Shown in pieces: positions 1 to 8,974 of a stretch of 59,505 nucleotides of DNA (positions are counted from its first letter, which is position 1; each line of letters begins with the position of its first letter). The stretch is taken from contig NZ_JAODLR010000027.1 in the NCBI RefSeq assembly GCF_025960875.1, positions 1 through 59,505 on the forward strand. Reading direction: 5' to 3'. Both the position numbers and the translations under genes were made by a program. The notes under the pieces were generated by a model. That model saw only the letters and a program-made list of their open reading frames with translations. It did not search any database and was not told the origin of the DNA. This stretch comes from Crystallibacter permensis (lineage in GTDB: Bacteria; Actinomycetota; Actinomycetes; Actinomycetales; Micrococcaceae).

Positions 1-62
1 CAGCGAGGCCGGCCGATGCCTCCTGCCCGAAAACCAAAACCGCAGCCAGCCCCGAAAAACCA

Positions 63-569
63 TCAGGACCAACTGCGGATCGGTGGATCAAGGCTAAGCG
101 TGACAGGAAGCCCAATCCTCTCCGCGACCCTGGCCTCAGCCTCGACGGCCTCTACTTCCTCAGACTGCTCGGCGTAGATCACGTGCGGATGTCCGCGTTC
201 GAGCATGCAGTCGATGTTAAGGTCACGTTCAAGAGCGAGGATCTCCCCGAATCCGGCAACGTTCGCCTCCGCGTAGGCGGCTGCGGCATCGAACCCCAGC
301 TTCTGCTCGATCTTCGAGTAAAGGGTTCCGTGACCATAGGTCACCTTCACGGTCGAATGCGTGGTCACCGAGCCAGCCAGACGTCTCGCCTCAACCACTG
401 TCACCTTCAGTCCCGCGCGCTGGAGCAGGAGCGCGGTGGTGATCCCGGTGATGCCCGCTCCGAGGACCAGCACGTCAGATGCATCGTCCCGGAATCCTGT
501 TGGCCCCAGTTCCGGTGGCGTCAGGGTGTCTACCCAGGGTGAGATATGGCGGCCGACAGGAAAGCTCAC
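63..569 (-). pseudogene. N-terminal fragment of FAD-dependent (DAO-type) oxidoreductase
   Basis: The 168-residue frame begins like a DAO-type flavin oxidoreductase. It has a dinucleotide-binding Rossmann motif at about residues 35-42 (VLGAGITG) followed by an E-A-R segment at about 60 that would bind the FAD ribose. The GTG start at 569 has a GGGAG ribosome site 7 nt upstream. The family is usually 400-500 residues (often with a C-terminal Rieske domain), but homology fades after about residue 158 and the frame stops, so the gene is truncated. Everything after the FAD-binding half is missing, so it is very unlikely to be active. No junction element could be identified in bases 1-62. Confidence 0.6.
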
Positions 570-731
570 TTGTTGCTCCCTTTCTCAAGTGCTCCTCGCC
601 CGAACTGGTAAGGCTACTTGTCATCAACACTACGCACGGGCCCCCGAAGCTGGCTAGAGGCATTGACCGCGATGAAGGACCGGGCCTAACGTCATTTACA
701 TATGGGGCGACAAACGAGGAGTGTGCGAATA

Positions 732-893
732 ATGAGCGAGACCGAGAGCGAGCACGGGGTGCATGAGTCCCACGGCGGGCACAAGCACGGTGATGAGTGC
801 GGACACGAAAGCCGCCAGCACGGTGACCACCTCGATTATCTTCACGATGGTCATTGGCACGCGGAGCACGACGACCACTACGACGAGCATTAG
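732..893 (+). CDS. small histidine-rich metal-binding-type protein
   Basis: This 53-residue protein has about 15 histidines in HGG, HKHGDECGH, HGDH, HDGHWH and HDDHYDEH clusters. Short His-rich proteins of this kind, with a HGDHxDYLHDGH core, occur beside metal transport genes in Actinobacteria and presumably bind Zn or Cu; the role here is inferred. ATG 732 is preferred over the upstream 702 start because a GAGGAG site lies about 9 nt before it. There is no signal peptide. It is followed 33 bp later by the next gene, and two copper-type genes follow, which suggests a metal-handling transcription unit. Confidence 0.7.
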   Translation: MSETESEHGVHESHGGHKHGDECGHESRQHGDHLDYLHDGHWHAEHDDHYDEH

Positions 894-926
894 TTCGTTG
901 ACGGCATACTCAGAGACTGCAGGCTC

Positions 927-1229
927 ATGACTTCGGAGACCTTGCGGGGATACATTGTGGATCTGGCCTGCCTCCGCAGGTATCCGCACGCGGAGCTGCT
1001 CGACCGGGCGCGTCAGCATACCGTGGAATGCGCCGTGATGGGTCACTGCGTGGAAAGCGGGTACGCCCTCGTTGGTAACCAGGGCGAGCTGTTCCTTCTC
1101 GATACCGGCACCACCCCGCTCGTTCTTGCAGCACTGAAGCGTACCGCTCTCCGGGAGGGCGTAGCGCTGCAAAGCCGGCGCGAACTACAGGATGGCGAAA
1201 TGAAGACGGTTGGGGTGGATCTCCTCTAG
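927..1229 (+). CDS. conserved 100-residue protein of the metal island, function unknown
   Basis: A 100-residue protein with the core HTVECAVMGHCVESGY at about residues 31-46, which contains two Cys and two His and could bind a metal. The first 15 residues (GYIVDLACLRRYP) resemble a conserved actinobacterial hypothetical family. No signal peptide or membrane segment is seen. It starts 33 bp after the His-rich gene on the same strand and is probably co-transcribed with it. A role in metal trafficking or storage is inferred only from the conserved Cys/His residues and the neighbours. Confidence 0.65.
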   Translation: MTSETLRGYIVDLACLRRYPHAELLDRARQHTVECAVMGHCVESGYALVGNQGELFLLDTGTTPLVLAALKRTALREGVALQSRRELQDGEMKTVGVDLL

Positions 1230-1590
1230 CCCCTTCTCCATCCGGTGGGGCGAGGGGAACAACGTGTTCGCGCCCTTCCTGCGACTCCCCGACCTCCAGG
1301 ACCGGGCACGTGTCGATGCGCATGCTTTTGTGCTGGATGGGGTCATGCTTTCGACCAAGCCACAGGGCCGGATTTTCCCCCTTTCAAGCAACCGCTCCCA
1401 CCAGCCCCGGGCGCCGCCCGGTTGCGGACCGGACAGCACCACCGTGAAAGCTTTTTCGAACCGCCCCCGCTCCGGCTTCATCAGCGGCATTGACCGCTGG
1501 AGCACTTGACGGAACAACGAATAGTAAGGTTACTGTGCTTAAGGACGGCCGGCGCCCGTCGGCCCGAAGCCCACGGATTGGAGCAGGATC

Positions 1591-2013
1591 ATGACTCACA
1601 TCACTTCGATGCTCGAAACATACCCGAAAAGCCTTGGCGAAGTGGACCGGCAGAAACTTGCAGAGTGCATTGCCGCGTGTTTTGAATGCGCCCAGGCCTG
1701 TACAGCCTGCGCCGATGCCTGCCTGTCCGAGGACATGGTGACGGAGCTGACCAAATGCATCCGGACCAACCTGGACTGCGCAGACATCTGCGCCGCTACC
1801 GGCAACATTCTTTCCCGTCATACCGGCTATGACGCCAACGTCACCAAAGCGGTGCTGGAAGCCTGCGCCGCAACCTGCAAAGCATGCGCCGATGAGTGTG
1901 AACGTCACGCCGGAATGCATGAACACTGCCGCGTCTGCGCTGAAGCATGCCGCCGCTGCGAAACAGCCTGCCAAGAATTGCTCGGATCCCTGGGCCGCGG
2001 AGCCACCGAGTAA
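1591..2013 (+). CDS. four-helix-bundle copper-binding protein (DUF326 / Csp-like)
   Basis: A 140-residue protein with repeated CxxxC and CxxC spacings (CFECAQACTACADAC at about 30-44, CADIC, CKACADEC, CRVCAEACRRCETAC). This is the pattern of DUF326 and Csp copper-storage proteins, in which Cys thiols line the inside of a four-helix bundle and bind many Cu(I) ions. No signal peptide is seen, so it is probably cytosolic. The start has a GGAGCAGGA site. It is followed by a DUF305 gene. A second copy, about three-quarters identical by eye, lies at 4530-4937 on the other strand. Confident for family; copper as the metal is known for the family and not shown here. Confidence 0.9.
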   Translation: MTHITSMLETYPKSLGEVDRQKLAECIAACFECAQACTACADACLSEDMVTELTKCIRTNLDCADICAATGNILSRHTGYDANVTKAVLEACAATCKACADECERHAGMHEHCRVCAEACRRCETACQELLGSLGRGATE

Positions 2014-2101
2014 AAACTCTTGGCGTTTATCAGGCGGGGACCGGCCAGGCGTCCCGGCCTCCCCAACTACACTCCCCCTAGTGACCGAAGGTACAGAAAC
2101 C

Positions 2102-2704
2102 GTGCAGAAAAACAGGATCAGTAAGCGAATTCCCGCCGCGGCGGCGTCAGCCGTACTGGCACTAGGCGCAGTGGCAGGTACCGGAGCGGTTACCGCCCCT
2201 GCTGTTGCCGATGCGCCGGCCCAGAGCGAGGCTGCTGCCAGCTACGAGGTGGACTTTCTCAAGAACATGATCGACCACCACGCAATGGCAGTAGCGATGT
2301 CCCAGACCTGCCTGCAGAAAGCAACCCATCAGGAGCTGAAAGAACTGTGCCAATCCATTCTCGAAGCCCAGCAGCAGGAGATCGGCCAGATGCAGACCTG
2401 GCTGCAGGACTGGTATGGCATCACCTACGAACCCAAAATGAGCGAAGGCGATATGCGCTCCATGGACAGGTTCGAAAACTACACAGGCGCCGAGTACGAA
2501 ATCCGGTTCATGCAGTCCATGATCCGCCACCACTGGTCCGCCGTCCGCGAAGCGGACGAATGCCTTGAATCGGCCGAACACGTCGAGTTGATCGAACTGT
2601 GCTCGAACATTCGAGAAACCCAGCTGACCGAAATAAGCCAGATGCAGACCTGGCTGGAACAATGGTACGACCGCAGTGGCGGACGGCCGGCAGCCACAAC
2701 CTGA
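2102..2704 (+). CDS. secreted DUF305 protein with two tandem repeats
   Basis: A 200-residue protein with a Sec-type signal peptide (hydrophobic AASAVLALGAVAGTGAV, likely cleaved near AVADA). The mature part is an internal duplication: MIDHHAMAV...QMQTWLQDWYG at about 58-105 and MIRHHWSAV...QMQTWLEQWYD at about 140-188. The MxxHH motif and alpha-helical repeat are DUF305 hallmarks; the family is common in copper and metal clusters. The start is taken as GTG 2102 with GAAGG 10 nt upstream; GTG 2081 is possible. The frame is open back into the preceding csp gene, but that part is out of character. Confidence 0.82.
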   Translation: MQKNRISKRIPAAAASAVLALGAVAGTGAVTAPAVADAPAQSEAAASYEVDFLKNMIDHHAMAVAMSQTCLQKATHQELKELCQSILEAQQQEIGQMQTWLQDWYGITYEPKMSEGDMRSMDRFENYTGAEYEIRFMQSMIRHHWSAVREADECLESAEHVELIELCSNIRETQLTEISQMQTWLEQWYDRSGGRPAATT

Positions 2705-2718
2705 ATTCGAAGGCCGCC

Positions 2719-2768
2719 GGACCTACGGTTTGCCGCTTTCATCCCCGATAGCGGCAAACCATAGGTCC
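2719..2768. terminator. 19-bp inverted repeat downstream of DUF305 gene
   Basis: Left arm 2719-2737 and right arm 2750-2768 pair over 19 positions with one mismatch (GGACCTAcGGTTTGCCGCT against its complement), with a 12-nt loop. It lies 15 bp after the stop codon. There is no T-tract, as is common for actinobacterial terminators. It could also be a REP-like element or an old IS end. Confidence 0.6.
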
Positions 2769-3738
2769 CTGCCCACCCTCCTGCGAATCACCAAGAGGCT
2801 TTCGATGGCGCCCCTCGTCCCTCAATAAGGGATGAGGGGGCACTGAACGTCCCGACCTTGCCGTCCATGTGGACGGAGAGGCTGGCCACGGCGAAGTTTT
2901 GGTACGCCTGCCTCCTCTGACCGGAATTCCGGTTCCACAAGTGTCGGGCCAAAAGGCCTCGTACCGGCTGCGTCCGAATCGGTGCCAGTCTGGTGCCGGC
3001 ACAGGACAACACGCATGGCCAGCAGGATGTTACCTACAATATCGGCAGGTTGAGGACCTGGAGCAGTCCTATCGTTTGCTTCAGCATTCTGCGCACGCGT
3101 AAGTCAATGACGGGCCAACCGGCCACATGCGGACGCCGGTCACGCTGGCATAACTGACTGTCTCGAACTCGTCGTCGCGTCCTCAGACGAGTCGGGTCGG
3201 AACAATCGCCGCTTTGAGCGCGGGTAGCAGCCCAAGTGTGTATTTGGAGTCCGCGGCAGCGGCCATCGCGATCCAGGACCGGTCCCCTGCCGGACTCTGC
3301 CAAGGGGAGAAGTAATCTTCCAGCTCATCACGGGGCAGTTCCCTGGCAACAGTACGTAGGGTGGCTTCACCGGACCGCGACGAAGAGGAAAAGCATCAAG
3401 AAACCCGCTCAATGTGGCCGGAGCACCCGCTCAGAGCCGAGGTGTTCTATTATTGCTGGTACTTCATCGAGCGGCACAACCCCCAACGCCGCCGCCTGTC
3501 AACGAACCCACAACACTTGGCGACAACGTCACCGCAGAAGCGCCAGCCGCGCGACCGGCTCGCCCAATTTCATTTCATAAGACCCTCAAAGCTCGGCGAA
3601 TCGCATCTGATGCATTCGACGGCGATCGGTAAGGGTAGCCAACAACTCCCTGTTCCGAGTCACTTAGTCTCGCAATTTCTGGGCACCTTTTTCTCCTGTT
3701 GAGATCATGGCAGCCGGCTCACTGGGGGCAATTTCTTC
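2769..3738. other. 970-bp region without a convincing gene
   Basis: Several open frames cross this interval on both strands, but none has a ribosome site, recognisable domain or consistent codon use. The frame at 3361-3702 (+) contains a short stretch (AEVFYYCWYFIERHNPQRRR) faintly like the C-terminus of an IS3-type transposase. That is too weak to call. The interval separates the two convergent copper arms. Confidence 0.45.
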
Positions 3739-4338
3739 TCAATCCGTGGGACATTGGCGTTCTGCTGGCTCCTGATAGTCGGGGACTGACCGGGCTTCTG
3801 CCTCTTGGGCCGTCGCGGCCACTCCATTGCGTTGGATGTCTTCGATCAGCCAGTCCATCTCGAAGATCTCCCGGCGCTGCGCCTCGCTGATCTCGACCGC
3901 CAGCTGGCATACCCGCACGTCGGCGAGTTCGGCGCGCTCGGATCGGGTGATGGCCAGCGAGTGGTGCGGGATCATCGAGCTCATGAACCCTGTGTCCTGC
4001 ACCGTGGTCTGGCTGCGGTCAAGGAACACTCCGCTGCCGAGGAGCAGGAGGCTGATTACGACCACGGCCACGTTCGCCTTCGTGTTCCGGTACATGTTCA
4101 GCATCCAGGCGAGCATGATCAGGCCCATGGTCCCGCCCATCGTGAGCGCCATGAACATCCGGCTCTCGCTCCAGCGCACATGACCCCACTCGTAGGAGCC
4201 GACGAACATGGCCGCGTACATCACCACCATCGCCGTCAGGATCATCGCCCCGAAGCGCAGGTACATCTTCATGGCGTCGCGGGACTGGTGCTCAACGTGA
4301 CCCTGTCCGTTCTTCTTGTCTTTTTCCGTGTTCGACAC
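3739..4338 (-). CDS. membrane-anchored DUF305 protein
   Basis: A 199-residue protein with three N-terminal hydrophobic segments (about 29-47, 62-80 and 90-106) followed by a DUF305 domain with MIPHHSLAI at about 122-130 and a following helix (RREIFEMDWLIEDI). GTG 4338 is preceded by GAAGGAG at 8 nt. This architecture (TM helices then one DUF305 unit) is common in Actinobacteria next to copper proteins. It lies downstream of a DUF326 gene on the same strand, mirroring the plus-strand arm at 1591-2704. The exact function of DUF305 is not established. Confidence 0.82.
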   Translation of the reverse strand: MSNTEKDKKNGQGHVEHQSRDAMKMYLRFGAMILTAMVVMYAAMFVGSYEWGHVRWSESRMFMALTMGGTMGLIMLAWMLNMYRNTKANVAVVVISLLLLGSGVFLDRSQTTVQDTGFMSSMIPHHSLAITRSERAELADVRVCQLAVEISEAQRREIFEMDWLIEDIQRNGVAATAQEAEARSVPDYQEPAERQCPTD

Positions 4339-4529
4339 AGAACTGCTCCTTCTCTTATCCGTGGCGCTTCGCTCTACTGCCTGCAGCCGCAGCGTGCCCG
4401 CACCGGGCCTGATTATTCTGCTTTGTCTTATGTCTTTCGTTCACGTTCATGTTTTGGTTCCGGCCGCCGGGTGAGGGGGCGTCCCCCTGGGGACATCCCG
4501 GTACCGCCGCAGGCCGTGCGCGGGCGAGG

Positions 4530-4937
4530 TCAGCCCAGAGAGCCCAGCAGCTCCGCACAGGCCTGTTCACAGCGGCGGCAGGCCTGGGCGCAGACGCGAC
4601 AGTGGTCGTGCCTGGAGGCGTGTTGTTCGCATTCGTCGGCGCAGGCCTTGCAGACAGTCCGGCAGGCTTCCAGGACGGCGCGGGTGACATTGGCGTCGTA
4701 CCCGGTGTGGCGGGACAGCGTGTTGCCGGTCGTGACGCAGATGTCGGCGCAGTCGAGATTGGTGCGGATGCACTTGGTCAGATCGGCAACCACGTCTTCG
4801 CTGAGGCATGCATCCGCGCAGGCCGTGCAAGTCTGCGCGCATTCGAAGCAGGCCCGGATGCACTCGACGAGTCTTGCCTTGTCGATGTTTCCCAGGTCGT
4901 TGGGGTACGTGTCGAGCATTGTCTGTACGTGTGTCAT
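4530..4937 (-). CDS. four-helix-bundle copper-binding protein (DUF326 / Csp-like), second copy
   Basis: A 135-residue Cys-rich protein with the same CxxC/CxxxC pattern as the plus-strand copy (CFECAQTCTACADAC, CADIC, CKACADEC, CRVCAQACRRCEQAC). ATG 4937 is chosen over 4955 because GGAG lies 7 nt before it and the N-terminus then matches the paralogue (MTHxxxML). Cytosolic, no signal peptide. Probably co-transcribed with the DUF305 gene at 3739-4338. A CCCTATAAGGGG near-palindrome at about 4995-5006, upstream, could be a regulator site. That is speculative. Confidence 0.9.
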   Translation of the reverse strand: MTHVQTMLDTYPNDLGNIDKARLVECIRACFECAQTCTACADACLSEDVVADLTKCIRTNLDCADICVTTGNTLSRHTGYDANVTRAVLEACRTVCKACADECEQHASRHDHCRVCAQACRRCEQACAELLGSLG

Positions 4938-5192
4938 TGTGCTTCTCCGTTTCATTTGGTTGCCGCCAGCGGAGGGATCCCGGCCCTCCGCTGTCCCTAT
5001 AAGGGGCGTCCTGGTGTTGCGACTCCGGCCCGTCGTCCTGTTCCGGATCTGCGCAGGGGCAGCCTTTACTGCCGCCCAGTGTTCCGCACACGAAAGACCG
5101 GGCAGGCGGCCTGACGTTATCGTGCGCCGGACGCGCTTCTTTGCCGGGGCCCACTCGATCGGCCACGGCCTTGTGGCAGGGCGCGGAGCGGT

Positions 5193-5651
5193 TTAGGTAC
5201 GGCTGATCGACAGTTGGATGAGGGATGGGGCCGGCGGAGCCGGGCCGGCGTTTACCGGCGACTGCAAGGACTCGAGCAGGAGCGAGTGGGTCGGCACAGG
5301 CGTAGTCACGCCCGCAGGCTGATGCTCTTCGGGACGCTGGGCGGCTGCTTCAGTGGCCGACGAAACGTGGTGTGAAAAGCAGTAGTGGCGGTGGTCTCCG
5401 CCATGAGGCGCCGGGTCCGCCGTGATGAGCACGGGTTCGACGCCCCGGCCCGTTCCAGGTTTTACATGAGGGTCATGCCCGGCTGCCGCTGCCGGCTCCG
5501 CAACAACCCGGTCGCCGGCATCCGGATGCCCGGTGACGCACACGGACACCACGCTCGCAACGAGGAGCGTTAGGGCAAAACCGGCGAAAATGCTTCCCCA
5601 GGACCGCATCCGGTGAAGCATCGCTGCAGCGCGTCTCGTAACCCGGATCAT
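5193..5651 (-). CDS. small membrane or secreted His-containing protein of the copper island
   Basis: A 152-residue protein with one N-terminal hydrophobic segment (SIFAGFALTLLVASVVSVCV, about 18-37) and an extracytoplasmic tail rich in His and Pro (HDPHVKP, HGGDHRHYCFSHH). Similar single-span actinobacterial proteins accompany copper genes; the tail could bind metal, which is inferred. ATG 5651 has GGAAGG immediately upstream; the frame extends to 5687. It lies upstream of and collinear with the second csp/DUF305 pair, but 255 bp away. Confidence 0.6.
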   Translation of the reverse strand: MIRVTRRAAAMLHRMRSWGSIFAGFALTLLVASVVSVCVTGHPDAGDRVVAEPAAAAGHDPHVKPGTGRGVEPVLITADPAPHGGDHRHYCFSHHVSSATEAAAQRPEEHQPAGVTTPVPTHSLLLESLQSPVNAGPAPPAPSLIQLSISRT

Positions 5652-6532
5652 GATCCTTCCATTGGGACGAACATGTGTGGCCCACACTACCTATGGTGTG
5701 CAGGTCCGGCTACCCCTGCGTCGACATCAGAGACGCCTGCGCGGTTCTCCGCAGCGGAGCTGGTGTTGCTTCTTCTCTCATCGTTGAACCACCATCTTTC
5801 GCGATACGCAATCGATGGACAGCCTGTCAGGGCTGGATCCGGCCAACAATAACAACGAGTCCGAGTGCCCCACGGCGATGCACGGTGCTTATCTGGCACA
5901 GGGACGGTGTCGGTGACGGTCGAAAAGTCGCTTGACCATAACGACAGTCTATTGTCGAGCCTTCGTGTTGGGCGCGTAATCGCTTGACTCCGGAATAGCC
6001 GTTTACTCAGGCCAAGGACAAATGAAGTCCCCATTCCGAACAGGGCGGGCACCATGAAGTGCGTTCGGGTTGCTACCCCACGGCTGCGCCGGATCTCTAG
6101 CCCTTACCCTCGTTTTTTCTGGGTCGCACAGATCAGAAACAGCGCCTGCCGGTCGTGTTCTGCATGATGCAAACGTCTCCCTGCGGCCATCGGCACCTCC
6201 GGAGTAGGACTGCTCTCCTTGTCTGCTTCAGCGCGCTGTCCCGAGGACCGATCGACTGAGGTAACACGCAGTGCTCTTTGTCCATCGGCATCTCGAGGAG
6301 CGTCCGATAGACCGACTTCCGAAGCGCTGGCGGAAGGTCCTGCACGAGCGGCGGCGGTTTCCGGGAAACTCTGGCGCCGGAAGGCCCCTGCGCCAAACCC
6401 AATCTGCCGCACTTTATGATGTGACGGTTGAAGGGACGGGATGTCTACCGCTGCACGAGGGTAACCAGTGGGAAGATGGCCGAGCCATCATGAATCAGTC
6501 GTCGAGGATTCCCAAGCGGAGTCCGGAAGAGG
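5652..6532. other. 880-bp region without a supportable gene
   Basis: Open frames on both strands here (for example 5687-6055 minus and 6133-6402 minus) lack ribosome sites and recognisable domains. Runs such as PRGRSPVSPR and compositionally odd residues look like shadow translation. The region probably holds the promoter of the downstream four-gene operon. No clear -35/-10 pair could be fixed. Confidence 0.4.
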
Positions 6533-7078
6533 ATGCAGGGACTGCAATTGCTTAAACTTGTTGGGGGGCCGGGAAGCCATCGAGTACTCCCGGTGGGCGT
6601 TCACCGCATAGGAATGTCCCATTTTCTAGACAACTTCGTACGTGGCCAGCCAGACGAGCAGCACAGGCTTGGGTTGATGAAAGACTTCATCGACTACATG
6701 CAGATTCTCAGAGGCCACGGCTTGCACATCGACACGTGCCTCGTCGACGGCAGCTTCGTGACCAGCAAGCAGTACCCCGCGGACCTGGACTGCACACCGT
6801 TGATTGATGGTGGCCGGTCAACTCCGGCAGCCGGGATACTGGGCAGCATCCACGACCAGTGGATCAGCCCGGGAGGCCGCTACAAAAAAGTCCCGGTTCT
6901 AGGCCTGGGCCGAACGGTGAAACTCGATGTCTACGGCATTGTCAGGATTCCGCAGGAGCATCGAAACCACATGTTTGGGACTGAAGCCGAACAGAAGTGG
7001 GGAAAGTTCTGGCAGATGGCCAAAGGGCACGGCACGGATGCGGTCAAAGGAAGCGTGGAGGTGAGCCTGGATGACTGA
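6533..7078 (+). CDS. DUF6932-like nucleotidyltransferase-fold protein (operon gene 1)
   Basis: A 181-residue protein. Residues about 84-100 read DGSFVTSKQYPADLD, the GS...DxD signature of nucleotidyltransferase-fold proteins, in the form typical of DUF6932. The preceding LPVGVH segment also fits that family's start. The ATG at 6533 follows GGAAGAGG directly, so the true start could be a few codons downstream. It overlaps the next gene by 8 nt (ATGACTGA), showing translational coupling. It could act as an NMP-transferring toxin or modifier, or as an oligonucleotide synthase; the substrate cannot be told from sequence. Confidence 0.65.
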   Translation: MQGLQLLKLVGGPGSHRVLPVGVHRIGMSHFLDNFVRGQPDEQHRLGLMKDFIDYMQILRGHGLHIDTCLVDGSFVTSKQYPADLDCTPLIDGGRSTPAAGILGSIHDQWISPGGRYKKVPVLGLGRTVKLDVYGIVRIPQEHRNHMFGTEAEQKWGKFWQMAKGHGTDAVKGSVEVSLDD

Positions 7079-8096
7079 CCGAGATACCGGATTATCGGCC
7101 TTTCTGCGCGATGTTGAAAATCTTCTCCACGACTACGAGGTGAACTCCTCCGACGACTGGATGACGCGGTCGAACCGCGAAAGCATGGCCGGATTGCAGG
7201 CGAATCTTGAGTCGGTATGGCTGGAATCCCGTAAAGGCATTCGTGCCCGCTTCCACCAAGGTGCCGTTCAGGGCCATGCAGGGCCCGCAAACCAGTTGCT
7301 CAAAGCTGTCCTGGCCCTCAACGAAACAGTTGTGGCCTTGGTGAATAAAACCCTGGACAAGCCCTATACGACAATCGATGACAATGTGCGCGGCCGGCTC
7401 GGCCTGTGGGCCATTCCAGCAACAAAAGGTTCCTTTATCATGGAACTCATCTGCCCGCCTACCGGGGACGTGGAACCCAGAGCCAATGCAAAACCCATTG
7501 ACGGACAGACGACAGTTCCGGAGCTTGACGACATGGTCGTACCCGGGGCTGACGCAGTCGACCAGGTCATGGGCGTACTCCACGAGTTGCTGGACTCGAG
7601 CAAAGGCAAGGTCCTCCAGCTGGAGGAGAAACTCATCGATCTTGGCGCCCACGCCACGACACAACTCGGAAAATTTGCCGACCGCTGCAGTGAACTCGGG
7701 GTATCGGTCGACGTCGACGACCGGACACAGCAGAACAAGCCCCTGGTCATCCGCCCCCAAGATGCGAGGCTGCTCAAAGGAACCATCAGAACTCTCGGCC
7801 TGGAGGAGGAACCCCTCGTCATTGAAGGCGAATGGCTAACCAGCAGCAAGATCCGTGGCGTCTTTGACATCCGGGACAAGGACGGCATCGTCAGGAACGG
7901 AACGGTTCCCAAAACACTGATGGCGGACTCCGTGGCCGCTTTGGAGAAGTACGTCCAAGCTCAGATCAGAGTCATCCACAAGGGCGGACCTGATGGCCAG
8001 GCGCGCATGGTTCTTGAGAAGGTGACAGTCCTGGCAGATTCGGTCCCCGCAGACTTCTATACCGCGGTGAAGAAAGAACCCGGTACTGACGCATGA
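7071..8096 (+). CDS. unrecognised 341-residue protein (operon gene 2)
   Basis: I do not recognise this soluble protein. The N-terminal 100 residues look helical (DVENLLHDYEVN...). A middle segment (LWAIPATKGSFIMELICPP, about 112-130) looks like a beta region. A helical stretch at about 165-210 follows, then a C-terminal part with RLLKGTIRTLGLEEEPLVIEG at about 233-253. No catalytic motif, signal peptide or TM segment is seen. It is coupled to its neighbours on both sides (8-nt overlap upstream, 4-nt downstream), so it is expected to work with the nucleotidyltransferase-like and RelA/SpoT-like proteins, perhaps as a sensor, scaffold or antitoxin. Confidence 0.8.
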   Translation: MTDRDTGLSAFLRDVENLLHDYEVNSSDDWMTRSNRESMAGLQANLESVWLESRKGIRARFHQGAVQGHAGPANQLLKAVLALNETVVALVNKTLDKPYTTIDDNVRGRLGLWAIPATKGSFIMELICPPTGDVEPRANAKPIDGQTTVPELDDMVVPGADAVDQVMGVLHELLDSSKGKVLQLEEKLIDLGAHATTQLGKFADRCSELGVSVDVDDRTQQNKPLVIRPQDARLLKGTIRTLGLEEEPLVIEGEWLTSSKIRGVFDIRDKDGIVRNGTVPKTLMADSVAALEKYVQAQIRVIHKGGPDGQARMVLEKVTVLADSVPADFYTAVKKEPGTDA

Positions 8097-8971
8097 CAGC
8101 CGGCAACCTGCCTTTCGCCCTCGCGCCCCGGCCGCTCGGATCGAAAGCCCTCCGCCGTCTGGGAGAAGCCATCCGGGACGGCAGCCTCAACGAAGACCAC
8201 ATCGACAGCTACGACGAGGTTATGGCCTGGTACAACGACCTTGCCGAAGGAGTACATGAGATTCTGGAACACCACGACTGGAGTGAAATCTTGCCCACCT
8301 GCACGCCGAAAGTCACATCGCGGTCGAAAACCATCGACACCTTACGCGAAAAACTGCAGCGGGACCACAATACTCCCTTCGGCAATATCCAGGACGTTGC
8401 AGGGGTCCGGGTTGAGGCTCCGATGACATTGCACGACCAGGTAAACGTAGCTGCTGAAGTTGCCAGAATATTCGGCCACGCAGACGACTGCATCCGCGAT
8501 CTGCGTACCACGCCGCACAGCGGCTACCGGGCAGTTCACGTTTGGCTACGGGATCCAGGGCGGGTGGAAATTCAGGTGCGCACACGCCTGCAGGGCGCCT
8601 GGGCCAACATGTATGAACGCGCGGCCGACTACATTGGCCGGTACATTCGGTACGGGGAGCTGCCTTCAGACCCGGAGACGCGACAAGCGATCGAAGAACT
8701 TCAGGACATATCGCTGACGCATATCAAAGATCTTGAGGAGATTTTGACGCTGCTGGCCGAGCTTCAGAGCGACCACCAACGTGCCCTGAGCTACGCCGAA
8801 CAGGTCTTCGTCTCCCCCGCACGGGTCCCGCCCGATGTCGCTCGCCAGCTCAGAGACCAGGATGACAAGGTCAAGGAGTTTGAATCCAAGATTGAAAAAG
8901 CGCAGAATGGGATGCTACGCAACGTAGAGTCGCTGCAGAACCTGTTCGAATCATTCAAGAAGGAGCACTAG
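8093..8971 (+). CDS. RelA/SpoT-domain nucleotide pyrophosphokinase-like protein (operon gene 3)
   Basis: A 292-residue small alarmone-synthetase-type protein without hydrolase or regulatory domains. Family signatures are in order: a KTIDTLREKL helix at about 77-86, DVAGVRV at about 99-105 (metal-binding Asp), GYRAVHV at about 144-150 (the GYR/H loop) and VEIQVRT at about 158-164 (EIQxRT, catalytic Glu and Arg). A helical C-terminal tail (about 250-292) may oligomerise. This domain transfers pyrophosphate from ATP to nucleotides; toxSAS relatives instead make toxic alarmones or modify tRNA 3' ends. It overlaps gene 2 by ATGA. Family is secure; whether it is a toxin is inferred from the operon. 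Confidence 0.85.
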   Translation: MTAGNLPFALAPRPLGSKALRRLGEAIRDGSLNEDHIDSYDEVMAWYNDLAEGVHEILEHHDWSEILPTCTPKVTSRSKTIDTLREKLQRDHNTPFGNIQDVAGVRVEAPMTLHDQVNVAAEVARIFGHADDCIRDLRTTPHSGYRAVHVWLRDPGRVEIQVRTRLQGAWANMYERAADYIGRYIRYGELPSDPETRQAIEELQDISLTHIKDLEEILTLLAELQSDHQRALSYAEQVFVSPARVPPDVARQLRDQDDKVKEFESKIEKAQNGMLRNVESLQNLFESFKKEH

Positions 8972-8974
8972 GGA

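Noticed and set aside
3361-3702. Possible IS3 transposase C-terminal remnant (AEVFYYCWYFIERHNPQRRR)
   Set aside because: Only about 20 residues resemble the family; no DDE residue context, no inverted repeats, and the rest of the frame is unlike a transposase.
4995-5006. CsoR-like operator (CCCTATAAGGGG) upstream of the second csp gene
   Set aside because: Short and imperfect compared with known copper-regulator sites, and no CsoR/CopY gene is nearby; mentioned only as speculation.
3805-5196. 463-codon plus-strand frame across the second DUF305/DUF326 genes
   Set aside because: Antisense to two well-recognised genes; composition dominated by His/Arg/Pro from the reverse strand.
5687-6055. 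122-codon minus frame upstream of the His-containing membrane protein
   Set aside because: No ribosome site or motif; residue composition looks random.
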